Shown piece after piece: positions 50,204 to 59,238 of a DNA stretch of 64,000 nucleotides. This DNA is from Salipiger pallidus (GTDB taxonomy: Bacteria; Pseudomonadota; Alphaproteobacteria; Rhodobacterales; Rhodobacteraceae). The stretch covers positions 248,001 through 312,000 of the forward strand of contig NZ_BMJV01000006.1 of NCBI RefSeq assembly GCF_014643635.1, given 5' to 3'. Numbering within the stretch: position 1 is the first letter of the stretch; each line of letters starts with the position of its first letter. A program made the position numbers and the translations under genes. The notes under the pieces are model-generated. The model had not been told where the DNA came from, ran no database searches, and saw only the letters and a list, made by a program, of their open reading frames with translations.

Positions 50204-51718
50204 GGCAGTGTCCTGAGCATCGGGGCCTGCATCATCCGCCTCAGTGTCAGGGGTGGTCTGCGGGGCGTCCTCATCGGTGGTGAGCACGCCATTGATCCAG
50301 TCGCCGGTGACCACCTCTCCGGTGGCATAGGTCAGGGTGCCCTGACCTTGCCGCTTGCCGTCTTCGAAGGTGCCTTCGTAGACGTCGCCATTGGAATAGG
50401 TGGCGGTGCCTTGCCCGTTGAATTCGCCGTTTTCCCACATGCCGGTGTAGGTGAAGCCGTCGGGCAGGGTGATGGTGCCGGTGCCGTGGCGCTGATCCTC
50501 ACGGAAGGCCCCGGTGTAGACAGCGCCATCGGGATAGGTCGCCGTGCCTTCGCCATGACGGCGGTTGTCCTGCCACTCCCCTTCGTAGCGATAGCCGTCG
50601 GGGTATGTGATGGTGCCCTGTCCCTCGTAATGCATGTCCGAGAAGCTGCCTTCGTAGACCGCGCCGCCGGGATAGGTGGCCCGGCCTTCGCCCTCGAACA
50701 CGCCGTCGACGAAATCACCCTCGTAGCTCGACCCGTCGGGGTAGCTGGTCTTGCCGACGCCGTTGGGCAGATCACCGCTCAGCTCACCTTCGTATACAGA
50801 CCCATCCGGGTAGACCACGCGCCCTTCGCTGGCGATGCGCCCGGCAACCCAATTGCCCTCGAGCCGGTAGCCGTCAGCCCCGATGAGAGCGCCCTGTCCA
50901 TGGCGCTGGTCATTCTCGAAGCGGCCCTCGTAGACATCGCCGCTGGCATAGGTCTCGCGGCCCTGGCCCTCGCGGCGGCCATCGACGAAATTGCCCTCGT
51001 AGGTGTCGCCGTTGGGCAGCACGAGCTTGCCTTGGCCGTCCTGCTGGCCATCGCGCCACATGCCCTCGTAGACGAGCCCGTCCGCCATGGTCAGCGTGCC
51101 CTGACCCCCGCGCTTGCCATTGGCGACACGGCCCTCGTAGACTGACCCGTCGGGGTAGGTGATGGTGGCGTTGCCTTCTTCGAGCCCGTTAACCCAGTCG
51201 CCTTCGTAACGGTAGCCCTCCGGGGTGGTGAGCACGCCGCGCCCGTGATGGCGGGCGTTGCGGAACGTGCCTTCGTACCGCGCGCCGTTTCCGTACTGGA
51301 TCGACCCGCGGCCGGTGATCTCGCCATTCTGCCAGCTGCCCTCGTAGATCGACCCGTCCACGTTGACGAGCCGCCCGACGCCGTGGGGCTTGCCCTTCTC
51401 GAACTGGCCTTCGTAAACCGCACCGCTGGGATAACGGGCGGTGCCCTCGCCGTTGATCTCGCCGTCAACCCAGGTGCCGGTGTACTCATAGCCGTTGGGC
51501 AGGGTGTAGGTGCCGGTGCCGTGGCGCAGCCCGTCACGGAAGGTACCCTCGTAGATGCCGCCGTCGTCGAACTGCTTGGTGGTCACCTCACCGTTCTGCG
51601 CGGCGAGCGTGCCGGCAAGTGCGATGAAGGCGGCGGCGATGGCCAACGTCCTTCCGGCCGGCGTCCTGCCTGCCCGATTGCCCGACCGTTTGCCCGCTGT
51701 GCTGCCTGCCCGTGTCAT
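50189..51718 (-). CDS. Exported 18-repeat MORN protein
   Basis: 509 residues. A basic n-region and hydrophobic core (TLAIAAAFIALAGTLAAQ) act as signal peptide. Then come 18 consecutive 23-residue MORN units (for example SVYEGRVANGKRGGQGTLT and DVYEGTFEDGKRQGQGTLT) from about residue 54 to 468, and a partial nineteenth. The last 25 residues are acidic (EADDAGPDAQDTAAETE). Units are regular, with YEG, G-x-G and PDG positions kept. MORN arrays form long beta-sheet ribbons and bind membranes or proteins in other systems; the target here is unknown. It is a stand-alone gene. Confidence 0.93.
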   Translation of the reverse strand: MTRAGSTAGKRSGNRAGRTPAGRTLAIAAAFIALAGTLAAQNGEVTTKQFDDGGIYEGTFRDGLRHGTGTYTLPNGYEYTGTWVDGEINGEGTARYPSGAVYEGQFEKGKPHGVGRLVNVDGSIYEGSWQNGEITGRGSIQYGNGARYEGTFRNARHHGRGVLTTPEGYRYEGDWVNGLEEGNATITYPDGSVYEGRVANGKRGGQGTLTMADGLVYEGMWRDGQQDGQGKLVLPNGDTYEGNFVDGRREGQGRETYASGDVYEGRFENDQRHGQGALIGADGYRLEGNWVAGRIASEGRVVYPDGSVYEGELSGDLPNGVGKTSYPDGSSYEGDFVDGVFEGEGRATYPGGAVYEGSFSDMHYEGQGTITYPDGYRYEGEWQDNRRHGEGTATYPDGAVYTGAFREDQRHGTGTITLPDGFTYTGMWENGEFNGQGTATYSNGDVYEGTFEDGKRQGQGTLTYATGEVVTGDWINGVLTTDEDAPQTTPDTEADDAGPDAQDTAAETE

Positions 51719-51877
51719 GCTGTCCTGTCCTTGCCGGATGGCTCTTGATTGCCTTTGAACCTACCCAAGGCACCGCGACGGGACAATCTCTTTCGGGTCA
51801 AATCGGGGTGGGGGTTCTTTCCCTCCGGCGAGGTTCTGCTATGTCGGCACGGGGTTGTGAATGAAAGGACAGGGCCC

Positions 51878-53536
51878 ATGGCCGACCGTTTCCGTCTCAC
51901 CATCGCGCAGCTGAACCCGACCCTGGGGGATCTCGCGGGCAACGCTGCGCTGGCGAAGGACGCGTGGGACAAGGCCCGCGAGGCCGGAGCCGACATGGTG
52001 GCCCTGCCCGAGATGTTCATCTGCGGCTACAACGCGCAGGATCTGCCGCTCAAGAACGCCTTCACGCTCGATTGCATGGAGGCGGTGCGCCAGCTGGCCG
52101 CCGACTGCGCCGAAGGTCCGACCCTTGCCATCGGCACCCCGTGGGTCGAGGGCACCGAGCTTTACAACGCCTATGTCATCTGCACCGGCGGCAAGCTGGT
52201 GACCCAGATCTTCAAGCACCACCTGCCCAACTACAACGTCTTCGACGAGCTGCGCATCTTCGACAGCGGCCCCGTGGGCGGCCCCTATGCCGTGGCGGGC
52301 ACCCGCATCGGCAGCCCGGTCTGCGAGGATGCCTGGTACGAGGACGTGTCCGAAACCCTTGCCGAGACCGGCGCGGAATTCCTGCTGGTCCCGAACGGGT
52401 CGCCCTACTACCGTGACAAGCAGGAAATGCGGCTCAACCAGATGGTCGCCCGCGTGGTCGAAACCGGTCTGCCACTCATTTACCTCAACATGGTGGGCGG
52501 TCAGGACGATCAGGTGTTCGACGGCGGCTCCTTCGTGCTCAACCCCGGTGGCGCGCCTGCGCTGCAGCTGCCGGTCTTCGAAGAGGCCATCGCCCATGTG
52601 GACCTTGAACGCACCGCCGAGGGCTGGCGCGCGCTCGAGGGGGATTTCACCCGCCATCCCGACATGATGGAGCAGGATTACCACGCCATGGTGCTGGCCT
52701 TGCGCGATTACTGCCGCAAGACCGGCTTCGGCAAGGTGCTTCTTGGCATGTCCGGCGGCGTCGATTCCGCGCTGGTGGCGACCATCGCGGTGGATGCGCT
52801 CGGGGCGGAAAACGTGCGCTGCGTGATGCTGCCTTCGGAATACACCTCCGAACATTCGCTCGAGGATGCCAGGGCCTGCGCCAATGCCATCGGCGCGCAT
52901 TATGACTTCGTGCCCATCGCCGAAGGGCGCGACGCCATTACCGCGACGCTTGCCCCCCTGTTCGGAGACCGCCCGGCGGATCTCACCGAAGAGAACCTGC
53001 AATCGCGGCTGCGGGGCCTGCTGCTGATGGCGCTGTCGAACAAGTTCGGGGAAATGCTGCTGACCACCGGCAACAAGTCCGAGGTGGCCGTGGGCTATGC
53101 CACGATCTACGGCGACATGGCGGGCGGCTACAACCCGATCAAGGATCTCTACAAAACCCGTGTCTTCGACATCTGCCGCTGGCGCAACGCCAACCACTGC
53201 GCCTGGATGAAGGGCAACGAGGGCGAGGTCATTCCGGTGCGCATCATCACCAAGGCTCCCTCGGCCGAGCTGCGCGAAGATCAGAAGGACAGCGACAGTC
53301 TGCCCGACTACCCTGTGCTGGACGGTATCCTGCAGATCCTTGTGGACGATGACGGCTCCATCGCCGATTGTGTGGCGGCAGGATATGACCGCGAGGATGC
53401 CAAGAAGGTGGAACACCTGCTCTACATCTCGGAATACAAACGCTTCCAGTCGGCGCCGGGTGCGCGGCTGTCGAAACGGGCCTTCTGGCTCGACCGGCGC
53501 TATCCCATTGCCAATCGCTGGCGCGACAATGGCTGA
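51878..53536 (+). CDS. nadE: Glutamine-dependent NAD+ synthetase
   Basis: 552-residue two-domain enzyme. N-terminal nitrilase-like glutaminase: catalytic E in ALPEMFICGY, K in FKHHLPNYNVFDE, C in GSPVCEDAWYED. C-terminal NAD synthetase: P-loop LLGMSGGVDSALVATIAVDA, SNKFGEMLLTTGNKSEVAVGY, KAPSAELREDQKDSDSLPDY. Start at 51878; the in-frame ATG at 51749 adds unrelated residues. Amidates nicotinic acid adenine dinucleotide using glutamine. Confidence 0.97.
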   Translation: MADRFRLTIAQLNPTLGDLAGNAALAKDAWDKAREAGADMVALPEMFICGYNAQDLPLKNAFTLDCMEAVRQLAADCAEGPTLAIGTPWVEGTELYNAYVICTGGKLVTQIFKHHLPNYNVFDELRIFDSGPVGGPYAVAGTRIGSPVCEDAWYEDVSETLAETGAEFLLVPNGSPYYRDKQEMRLNQMVARVVETGLPLIYLNMVGGQDDQVFDGGSFVLNPGGAPALQLPVFEEAIAHVDLERTAEGWRALEGDFTRHPDMMEQDYHAMVLALRDYCRKTGFGKVLLGMSGGVDSALVATIAVDALGAENVRCVMLPSEYTSEHSLEDARACANAIGAHYDFVPIAEGRDAITATLAPLFGDRPADLTEENLQSRLRGLLLMALSNKFGEMLLTTGNKSEVAVGYATIYGDMAGGYNPIKDLYKTRVFDICRWRNANHCAWMKGNEGEVIPVRIITKAPSAELREDQKDSDSLPDYPVLDGILQILVDDDGSIADCVAAGYDREDAKKVEHLLYISEYKRFQSAPGARLSKRAFWLDRRYPIANRWRDNG

Positions 53537-54593
53537 GCTTGGCGGGAGCGGGGTCGCTGGCAAGGCGGTGCTTTTCGTGGTGCCGCGCTTCCACACCAAT
53601 CTCAGTTTTGCGGTGCGCGCGCTGGTGGCGGCTGGGGCGCGCGTGGCGGTTTTCGCCTCGAACTCCGGCGGGGCTGAAGATCATGAGGTGATCGTGCCCC
53701 GGGTCTTCAACAAGCAGGACACCGAGGCTCTGGAGCAGGCATGGGCGGACTTCGCCCCCGACATCGCCTTCCTGCGCAACAGCGCCGACCTTCGGGTGCC
53801 CGCCGCCCGCATCGGGCGCCGCCACGGCACCGCACTTTGGTCCTATGATCTGCACCCGTTCCACCGCAGCGAGCCGTTGTCCCGCAAGTTCTACCTCTGG
53901 CGCAAAGGGTTGCCGGTCAGACGCGTGACCGCAAGCCTCGGCCTGTCGGACACGGTGCCCGACCGCGGGGCGCGCTACCTGCCATGGCCAGTGGTGGGCG
54001 ATCCGCCCCCGCCGATGCCGTCCCGTAGCGGTGACGGTCCTGTGCATGTGCTCTGCGTCGCCAAGCTGGGCCAGCGGCGCAAGATGCAGCATCTGGTCAT
54101 CGACGGCATGCGCGAGGCCGGCCGCGCCGGCCGTGCCCGCCTGACGCTCATCGGCTCCGACCGGGTGCTTGACACCCCAGAGGATCGCGCCCATTTCGCC
54201 CGGCTGCAGGCCGAGGACGCCGCCGAGCCGTGGGTCGACCTGCGCGGCCCGATCCCCTTCGCCGAGATGCCGGACCTCTACGCCTCCTGTGACATCTGCA
54301 TCCTTCCCAGCTTCGACGAGCCGCTGGGTTTTGCTCCGGCCGAGTCGATGGCCTATGGCTGCGTTCCGGTGATCTCGTCCGAGGCGGGCTCGGCGGGCTA
54401 CATCAGGGGCGAGGCGAACGGCCTGATCGTCGACCCGCACCGCCCCGAGACTGTGGCGCAGGCGCTGACCCGCCTCATCGACGATGCGCCGCTGCTGGCG
54501 CGCCTGGGGCAGGCGGCGCGGGACACCGCGCTGGGAGAGCTTGGCCCAAAGCGCTTTGTGCAGCGCATGGCCGGGCTCATCGTAGAAGGCTGA
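53529..54593 (+). CDS. Glycosyltransferase family 4-like protein
   Basis: 354-residue GT-B glycosyltransferase. The C-terminal domain has VHVLCVAKLGQRRKMQHLVI, FAEMPDLYASCDICILPSFDEPLGFAPAESMAYGCVPV in blocks (ILPSFDEPLGFAPAESMA carries the E-x7-E-like donor site) and EANGLIVDPHRPE. Start at 53529 overlaps the nadE stop by 8 nt. No lipopolysaccharide or capsule genes adjoin, so the acceptor is unknown. Confidence 0.88.
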   Translation: MAELGGSGVAGKAVLFVVPRFHTNLSFAVRALVAAGARVAVFASNSGGAEDHEVIVPRVFNKQDTEALEQAWADFAPDIAFLRNSADLRVPAARIGRRHGTALWSYDLHPFHRSEPLSRKFYLWRKGLPVRRVTASLGLSDTVPDRGARYLPWPVVGDPPPPMPSRSGDGPVHVLCVAKLGQRRKMQHLVIDGMREAGRAGRARLTLIGSDRVLDTPEDRAHFARLQAEDAAEPWVDLRGPIPFAEMPDLYASCDICILPSFDEPLGFAPAESMAYGCVPVISSEAGSAGYIRGEANGLIVDPHRPETVAQALTRLIDDAPLLARLGQAARDTALGELGPKRFVQRMAGLIVEG

Positions 54594-54610
54594 CAAGGGC
54601 GGAGGACCGA

Positions 54611-55000
54611 TCAGGTCCACCATTCATCGATGCTGGCGATGTCGTCGTCGGACCAGCCGAAATGATGCGCGAACTCGTGCACGACCACATGCGTCACCAG
54701 ATCCTCGAGCTCTTCATTCCCCCGTTCGTGCCATTCCGCAAGGATCGGTTCGCGGAACAGCGTCACCCGGTCGGGCCACGGTGCCGGGTCGCTGAAGGAT
54801 TTCTCGGTCATGGGCACGCCGGTATAGACCCCTGTAAGATGGAGCGGATCGTCGATTTCCATCTCGTCCAGAAGGTCGTCATCAGGCCAGTCTTCGACCT
54901 CGAGCACGACCTCCGCCGCCGCGGAGCGAAACGGCTCGGGAAGGGCGGCGACGGCGCGGCGCGCCATGGCCTCGAAGGCGGCAAGATCGGGATCGCTCAT
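54611..55000 (-). CDS. Zinicin-like metallopeptidase-family protein
   Basis: 129 residues. The C-terminal zinc motif is HVVVHEFAHHFGWSDDDI (HExxH with a third ligand D in the following SDDD). LTGVYTGVPMTEKSF and DRVTLFREPILAEW are family hallmarks of this small DUF1025/zinicin group. Peptidase activity is predicted, not shown, for the family. Confidence 0.9.
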   Translation of the reverse strand: MSDPDLAAFEAMARRAVAALPEPFRSAAAEVVLEVEDWPDDDLLDEMEIDDPLHLTGVYTGVPMTEKSFSDPAPWPDRVTLFREPILAEWHERGNEELEDLVTHVVVHEFAHHFGWSDDDIASIDEWWT

Positions 55001-55127
55001 GCCCCTGATATGGCCCGCTTCACAAGCCGCGAAAAGGGTCGTTTTCCGCCCACCTGGTCGCGAATGGATCAGCGCGGTGCGGGCCGTGCGCTAAAGCAGC
55101 GCCTCCCTTTCGTTAAGGACTGCCCGC

Positions 55128-55679
55128 ATGATTTCCGTCCATACCGTCGCCGCGGCGTTCAGCCCCGTCGATTGCGACCGCCTGATCGACATTGCCCGCA
55201 ACGCGCCCGCGTCGGACGCGCGCCTCGTCGGTCGCCAGCGCGACCACAACCAGCGCCGGTCGGATCTTGTCTGGATCGATGACGTGCCCGAGGCGGACTG
55301 GGTGATGGACCGCATCATCGACACCGTGCGCCTGGCCAACCGCGAGGTCTACGGCTTCGATCTCAACGCCTTCCATGAAAGCGCGCAGGTCGCCCGCTAC
55401 GGCGCGGAACGGCAGGGGCATTTCGACTGGCATTCGGATATCGGCGACGGTCGGCTTGCCTCGCAGCGCAAGCTGACGCTGGTGGTGCAGTTGTCGGACC
55501 CTGGGGACTACGAGGGGGGCACGCTCGAGATCATGCCCTCGGCCAATCCGATCCCCGCCAGCCGCGACCGCGGCGCCGCCACGATCTTCCCCAGCTACCT
55601 GCTCCACCGGGTGACCCCAGTGGAGCAGGGTGAACGCCATTCACTCACCATCTGGGCGCACGGCCCGGCCTTCAGATAG
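55128..55679 (+). CDS. 2OG-Fe(II) oxygenase, prolyl-4-hydroxylase-like
   Basis: 183-residue jelly-roll dioxygenase. Iron ligands: H-x-D in GHFDWHSDIGDG and the distal His in SYLLHRVTPVEQGERHSL, where the Arg after GE is the 2-oxoglutarate-binding residue. Length and layout resemble PKHD-type hydroxylases without the C-terminal extension. The substrate is unknown. It starts after GGACTGCCCGC with only a modest ribosome site. Confidence 0.9.
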   Translation: MISVHTVAAAFSPVDCDRLIDIARNAPASDARLVGRQRDHNQRRSDLVWIDDVPEADWVMDRIIDTVRLANREVYGFDLNAFHESAQVARYGAERQGHFDWHSDIGDGRLASQRKLTLVVQLSDPGDYEGGTLEIMPSANPIPASRDRGAATIFPSYLLHRVTPVEQGERHSLTIWAHGPAFR

Positions 55680-55690
55680 CCCCTGCGTTT

Positions 55691-55751
55691 GTTCTCTTTC
55701 CAAATATTCCGGGGGATGAAATGGCACAGCCAAGAAGGGGGCAGCACCCCC
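55691..55751. repeat. Composite dispersed repeat, copy 6
   Basis: GTTCTCTTTCCAAATATTCC (55691-55710) followed by GGGGGCAGCACCCCC (55737-55751), the same order as at 20153-20212. It fills the gap between the convergent oxygenase and metallo-beta-lactamase-fold genes. Confidence 0.65.
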
Positions 55752-55862
55752 TTCCGCCCTTCGAACTCTCGCAACGTCGGGCCGATGAACCGGACGTCGA
55801 GACACTGGTAACCCCGGGGGCCTGCAACCGTCGGCAAAGCAGAGCCCCCGTCCCCCCCATCC

Positions 55863-56795
55863 TTACCCGAGCATCAGCTGGTAGCTGTGCGGCACGTAGG
55901 TGAACCCGTCGCCATCGGCCACGGCGTAGCCGATCGCGGGGAAGGGCATGTGATAGCCGATGAACGGGATCTGCTCTTCGGCCAGCATTGTCAGCACTTC
56001 GCGGCGCGATTCCACGGCCTGCGCCTTGTCGGTGTCGAAGGACACTTCCCAGTCCGGGTGCTGAAGCGACCAGATGTAGTGGTTCGCGAGGTCTGCAATC
56101 AGCATGAGGCGCTGGCCGTCGCTTTCCAGCATGAAGCACATGTGCCCCGGGGTGTGGCCCGGTGCCATGCGCGCGGTGACGCCGCTGGTCAGCTCGTCAC
56201 CGTCCGCGATGAACTCGAACGCATCCGACAGTGGCGCGATCTTGTTCTCGAAGGCGTCGCCGCCGGTTTCGGACCAGTAATCGTATTCCACCTGCCCAGT
56301 GACATGCTGGGCATTGGCGAAGGTCGGGCCGTCACCGGCGGTGAGGCCGCCTACGTGGTCACCGTGCATGTGGGTAATGACCACGTGCGTCACGTCCTCG
56401 GGGGCATAGCCGGCGGCCTCGACCGCGGCGATGATGGCATCGGGGGCAAGGCCGGTATCGAAGAGGATCAGCGCCTCGCCGGTATTGACCAGCGTCGGGG
56501 TGAAGAAGAACTGGGCCTTGTCGGTGGGGATCAAGGCCGCTTCGGAGGCGGCGGCGAACTCTTCGTCCGACGCGTTCAGGCCGAAGATAGAGTGCGGATC
56601 CTCACGGGTTGCGGTGCCGGCCATCAGCGCGGTGACCTCGAAACCTCCGACCATGACGCGGTTCACCTTCGGAACCTGCTGGCCTTGCTGTTCGGCGGAC
56701 TGGGCGCTTGCGGTGCCTGCAACGGCGGCGGCAAAGGGCAGGGTCGCGGCCCCGGCAAGGGCGGCCCGGCGGCTGATGTGCTTTTCGGTCGTCAT
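55863..56795 (-). CDS. Tat-exported metallo-beta-lactamase-fold hydrolase
   Basis: 310 residues. The N-terminus has a twin-arginine-type signal (KHISRRAALAGAATLPFAAAVAG, read SRRAALAG). Zinc motifs: VVITHMHGDHVGGL (HxHxDH), APGHTPGHMCF, LIADLANH and a final IGYHMPFP. Start at 56795; longer frames are unsupported. Tat export of a folded metalloenzyme fits the fold. Substrate unknown. Confidence 0.88.
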   Translation of the reverse strand: MTTEKHISRRAALAGAATLPFAAAVAGTASAQSAEQQGQQVPKVNRVMVGGFEVTALMAGTATREDPHSIFGLNASDEEFAAASEAALIPTDKAQFFFTPTLVNTGEALILFDTGLAPDAIIAAVEAAGYAPEDVTHVVITHMHGDHVGGLTAGDGPTFANAQHVTGQVEYDYWSETGGDAFENKIAPLSDAFEFIADGDELTSGVTARMAPGHTPGHMCFMLESDGQRLMLIADLANHYIWSLQHPDWEVSFDTDKAQAVESRREVLTMLAEEQIPFIGYHMPFPAIGYAVADGDGFTYVPHSYQLMLG

Positions 56796-56930
56796 GAGTG
56801 GCGCTCCCGGTTGGTTGTACTCTGAAGCGCACATAGCGCTGCGCTGCCTCGGGGCCATCAAAGGCCCATGACTTTTGCGCGACATTAAGGGCTGGCGCGT
56901 AAGAGCCGCTGACACTGGAAGGAGAGGCAC

Positions 56931-57140
56931 ATGATTCCCGACACATCCGCGCCCTGCTGGCAGCGCGTGCTGACCAGCGAACACGACATCTCCGGCGCGA
57001 TCCTCGCGACGAAGCTGCTGGTCACGCGCCTGCGCCGCGAGGTTCGCGCCCGCCCCGCGGCCCTCAACAGCAAGATCGCCGAGCTGCGCGCCTATTTCGA
57101 AAAGAACACGTTCGCGGTGAAGGACATCGCGCTCTTCTGA
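56931..57140 (+). CDS. Small protein of unknown function (69 residues)
   Basis: Cytoplasmic, basic, largely helical (LATKLLVTRLRREVRARPAAL, SKIAELRAYFEKN), no recognised family. GGAAGGAGAGG lies just upstream, a strong ribosome site, and the next gene starts 12 bp after its stop, so it is likely real and co-transcribed with the FIST-like gene. Confidence 0.7.
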   Translation: MIPDTSAPCWQRVLTSEHDISGAILATKLLVTRLRREVRARPAALNSKIAELRAYFEKNTFAVKDIALF

Positions 57141-57151
57141 AAGGACAGCCC

Positions 57152-58150
57152 ATGAAAAATGCAATGATGTCCGTGGCAGAGGCCGCCGCCCGGATCGACG
57201 ACGGCGCGGTGCTTGTCATCGCCGGCTCCGAGGCGGCGCTGGCGCAGCTGCCCAGGGGCAACTGGATCGGTGGCACCTCGGTCTATTTCGTCACCGACAC
57301 CGGTGGGCGTATGGATACGGAGAATGTCTTCGTCACCGAGATCGAGGCCGCCACCGATGCCCGCCCGGTGTTCTACCCTGCCAAAGATCTTCCCAGCCTC
57401 ACCATGGGCCGCTACGACAACGGTCTGTCGGTCATCCTGATCCCCGCCTTCAGCGCGGCGCACGAGGCCTTCGCGATCCATGGGGCGGAATATCCGGGCC
57501 TCTTCGATCAGCCGCTCATGGGCTGGATCACCGGTGTGCCTCTGGACGAGACGGGACGGACCACGCCCAAGGTCTTCGACGGGGCCAGGGGGGAGATGCA
57601 CGCGGATGGCGCGATGCTGCTGCACGTGGCGCTGCCCGAAACGAAGATGGCCGACCTCGACATCATCAATCTTTTCGAACCGGACACCGGCGCGGACGAG
57701 ATCACCTTTGCGCACAGCGGTTTTGCCGCGCGCAGGGCGCTGATCAATGGCAAGGAACGGGATTTTGCCGCTTATCTCGCCGAGACAGCAATCGACACCC
57801 GCTGCCCTCTGGTTGCCGATTACGCGGGGGCCATGGTCAACGTGTCGGTCCAGTCGGTGGACGCCAAGGACGGGGTGACCTTCTATGCCCCGGTGATCGA
57901 AGGGCAGGTCTACCACATCGCAAAAGCCCCGGGTGATTACGCCTCGGATTTCGCGGTGCGGGCGCAAGGCCATGGCGCGCAGGAGTTGTCGTGCAACTGC
58001 ATCCTCAATTACCTCTACGGAGAGCTCGACACCAAGACCACCGGAGGCTTCACCGGGCCCGCCACCTTTGGCGAAATCGCCTACGTGCTTCTGAACCAGA
58101 CGTTGGTCCGGCTGGACCTGCGCGCGGTCGAGGCCAGCGCGGTGGCCTGA
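57152..58150 (+). CDS. Divergent FIST-like protein
   Basis: 332 residues. The layout parallels the FIST protein at 5977: an N-terminal GNWIGGTSVYFVTDTGG stretch (compare VFGCTTAGTIT), a middle VILIPAFSAAHEAF...PLMGWITGV region (compare LALILADGL and VPVFGGSAG), and a C-terminus with CILNYLYGEL, then FGEIAYVLLNQTLVRL (compare CILRRLE, then YGEQHCGVHVNQTFV). No signal peptide. Inference: a remote FIST superfamily member with a sensory or carrier role. GAAAGGA precedes the start. Confidence 0.6.
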   Translation: MKNAMMSVAEAAARIDDGAVLVIAGSEAALAQLPRGNWIGGTSVYFVTDTGGRMDTENVFVTEIEAATDARPVFYPAKDLPSLTMGRYDNGLSVILIPAFSAAHEAFAIHGAEYPGLFDQPLMGWITGVPLDETGRTTPKVFDGARGEMHADGAMLLHVALPETKMADLDIINLFEPDTGADEITFAHSGFAARRALINGKERDFAAYLAETAIDTRCPLVADYAGAMVNVSVQSVDAKDGVTFYAPVIEGQVYHIAKAPGDYASDFAVRAQGHGAQELSCNCILNYLYGELDTKTTGGFTGPATFGEIAYVLLNQTLVRLDLRAVEASAVA

Positions 58151-58154
58151 CGGG

Positions 58155-58177
58155 GGCGGCCCCCATGCGGGGCCGCC
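58155..58177. terminator. Hairpin between convergent genes
   Basis: GGCGGCCCC/GGGGCCGCC with loop CATGC, 5 bp after the FIST-like gene stop and just before the end of the PfkB gene on the other strand. Probably terminates both; no U-run. Confidence 0.6.
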
Positions 58178-58186
58178 GGCTACGGC

Positions 58187-59137
58187 TCAGGGGATTTGCG
58201 ATGCGCCGCATTGGGGCAGCATGTCATCGACACTTTGCCGCCCGCACAGGGTCGTGCCCGGCAGAGTGACAGTGGCGCTAGCCGCCGCCGCGCCAAGGGC
58301 GAGGGCGTCCGGCGCGGTCATGCCGCTGGACAGGCCATAGGCGAAGGCGCCCACGAAACTGTCCCCGGCGCCGATGGCCGACAGCACCGCGACATTGGCG
58401 GCGCTGACCTGGGTCAGCCCCTCGGGGCCGGCCATGACCGACCCGTCGGCGCCGCGCGCCACGATGACGCGGGTGGCGGCCCCCCGGGAGACAAGCTCGG
58501 CGGCGAACTCCGCCGACTCGCGGCGGGTGACAAGGGGGCGCCCTGCAAGCTCTTCGGCTTCGTGGCTGTCCATGCGCAGCACCGCAGGGGCAGGGGAGGT
58601 TCCGGCGGCAAGATGGGCCAGCGCCTCGCCGGAGGTGTCAGCGATGACCTCGGCGTCGCGCTCGGCCAGCGCGGCGCAAAGCCGGGTGGTGAAGTCGGCG
58701 GCAACCCCCGGGGGCTGGCTGCCGCTCAGGATGACGATGCCGCCGCGCGGCACGGCAGCGGCGATGGCCTGCAGCGCCTCTGCCAGGTCCTCTTCGGCCC
58801 ATGCGGGGCCGGGCAGCACGAAGCGGTATTGCTCGCCGCTCTGGCGGTCATGCACGGCAAAGCTTTCGCGGGTGTCGCCGGGCGCCTGCATCCGCACCAG
58901 CGGCAGGCCAAGGCTGGACAGCGTTTCCGACAGGCGCATTCCCACGGGACCGGCCAGCGCCACGAAGGCACGGGCGCGTCCGCCAAGTTCGGCCACCACG
59001 CGGGCGACGTTGATGCCGCCACCCCCGGGATCCACGGTGATCGGGGCACAGCGCAGCTTGGGGCCCGGGATGACCCGGTCGCTGCTGGTCGAGATGTCAA
59101 GCGCGGGGTTGAGCGTGATGGTCAGGATGTCTCTCAT
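58187..59137 (-). CDS. PfkB-family sugar kinase (1-phosphofructokinase-like)
   Basis: 316-residue ribokinase-like kinase. TLNPALDISTSSDRVIPGPK and the GGGGINVARVVAELGG motif are typical of the 1-phosphofructokinase / 6-phosphofructokinase II / tagatose-6-phosphate kinase group. Signature II is SAIGAGDSFVGAFAYGLS with the catalytic Asp. The start at 59137 (MRDILTITLN) is favoured over 59191. The exact sugar phosphate is not resolved; no PTS genes adjoin. Confidence 0.87.
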   Translation of the reverse strand: MRDILTITLNPALDISTSSDRVIPGPKLRCAPITVDPGGGGINVARVVAELGGRARAFVALAGPVGMRLSETLSSLGLPLVRMQAPGDTRESFAVHDRQSGEQYRFVLPGPAWAEEDLAEALQAIAAAVPRGGIVILSGSQPPGVAADFTTRLCAALAERDAEVIADTSGEALAHLAAGTSPAPAVLRMDSHEAEELAGRPLVTRRESAEFAAELVSRGAATRVIVARGADGSVMAGPEGLTQVSAANVAVLSAIGAGDSFVGAFAYGLSSGMTAPDALALGAAAASATVTLPGTTLCGRQSVDDMLPQCGASQIP

Positions 59138-59238
59138 ACGGTGCAGAATGTCAGCTTGCCGCAGCCGCGCCAAGAGCCGTGAACTGGACAAAGCGCCGCG
59201 CTTGTGGGAAGTGCCAGCTGCGTATGCAGGAGCCTGAA

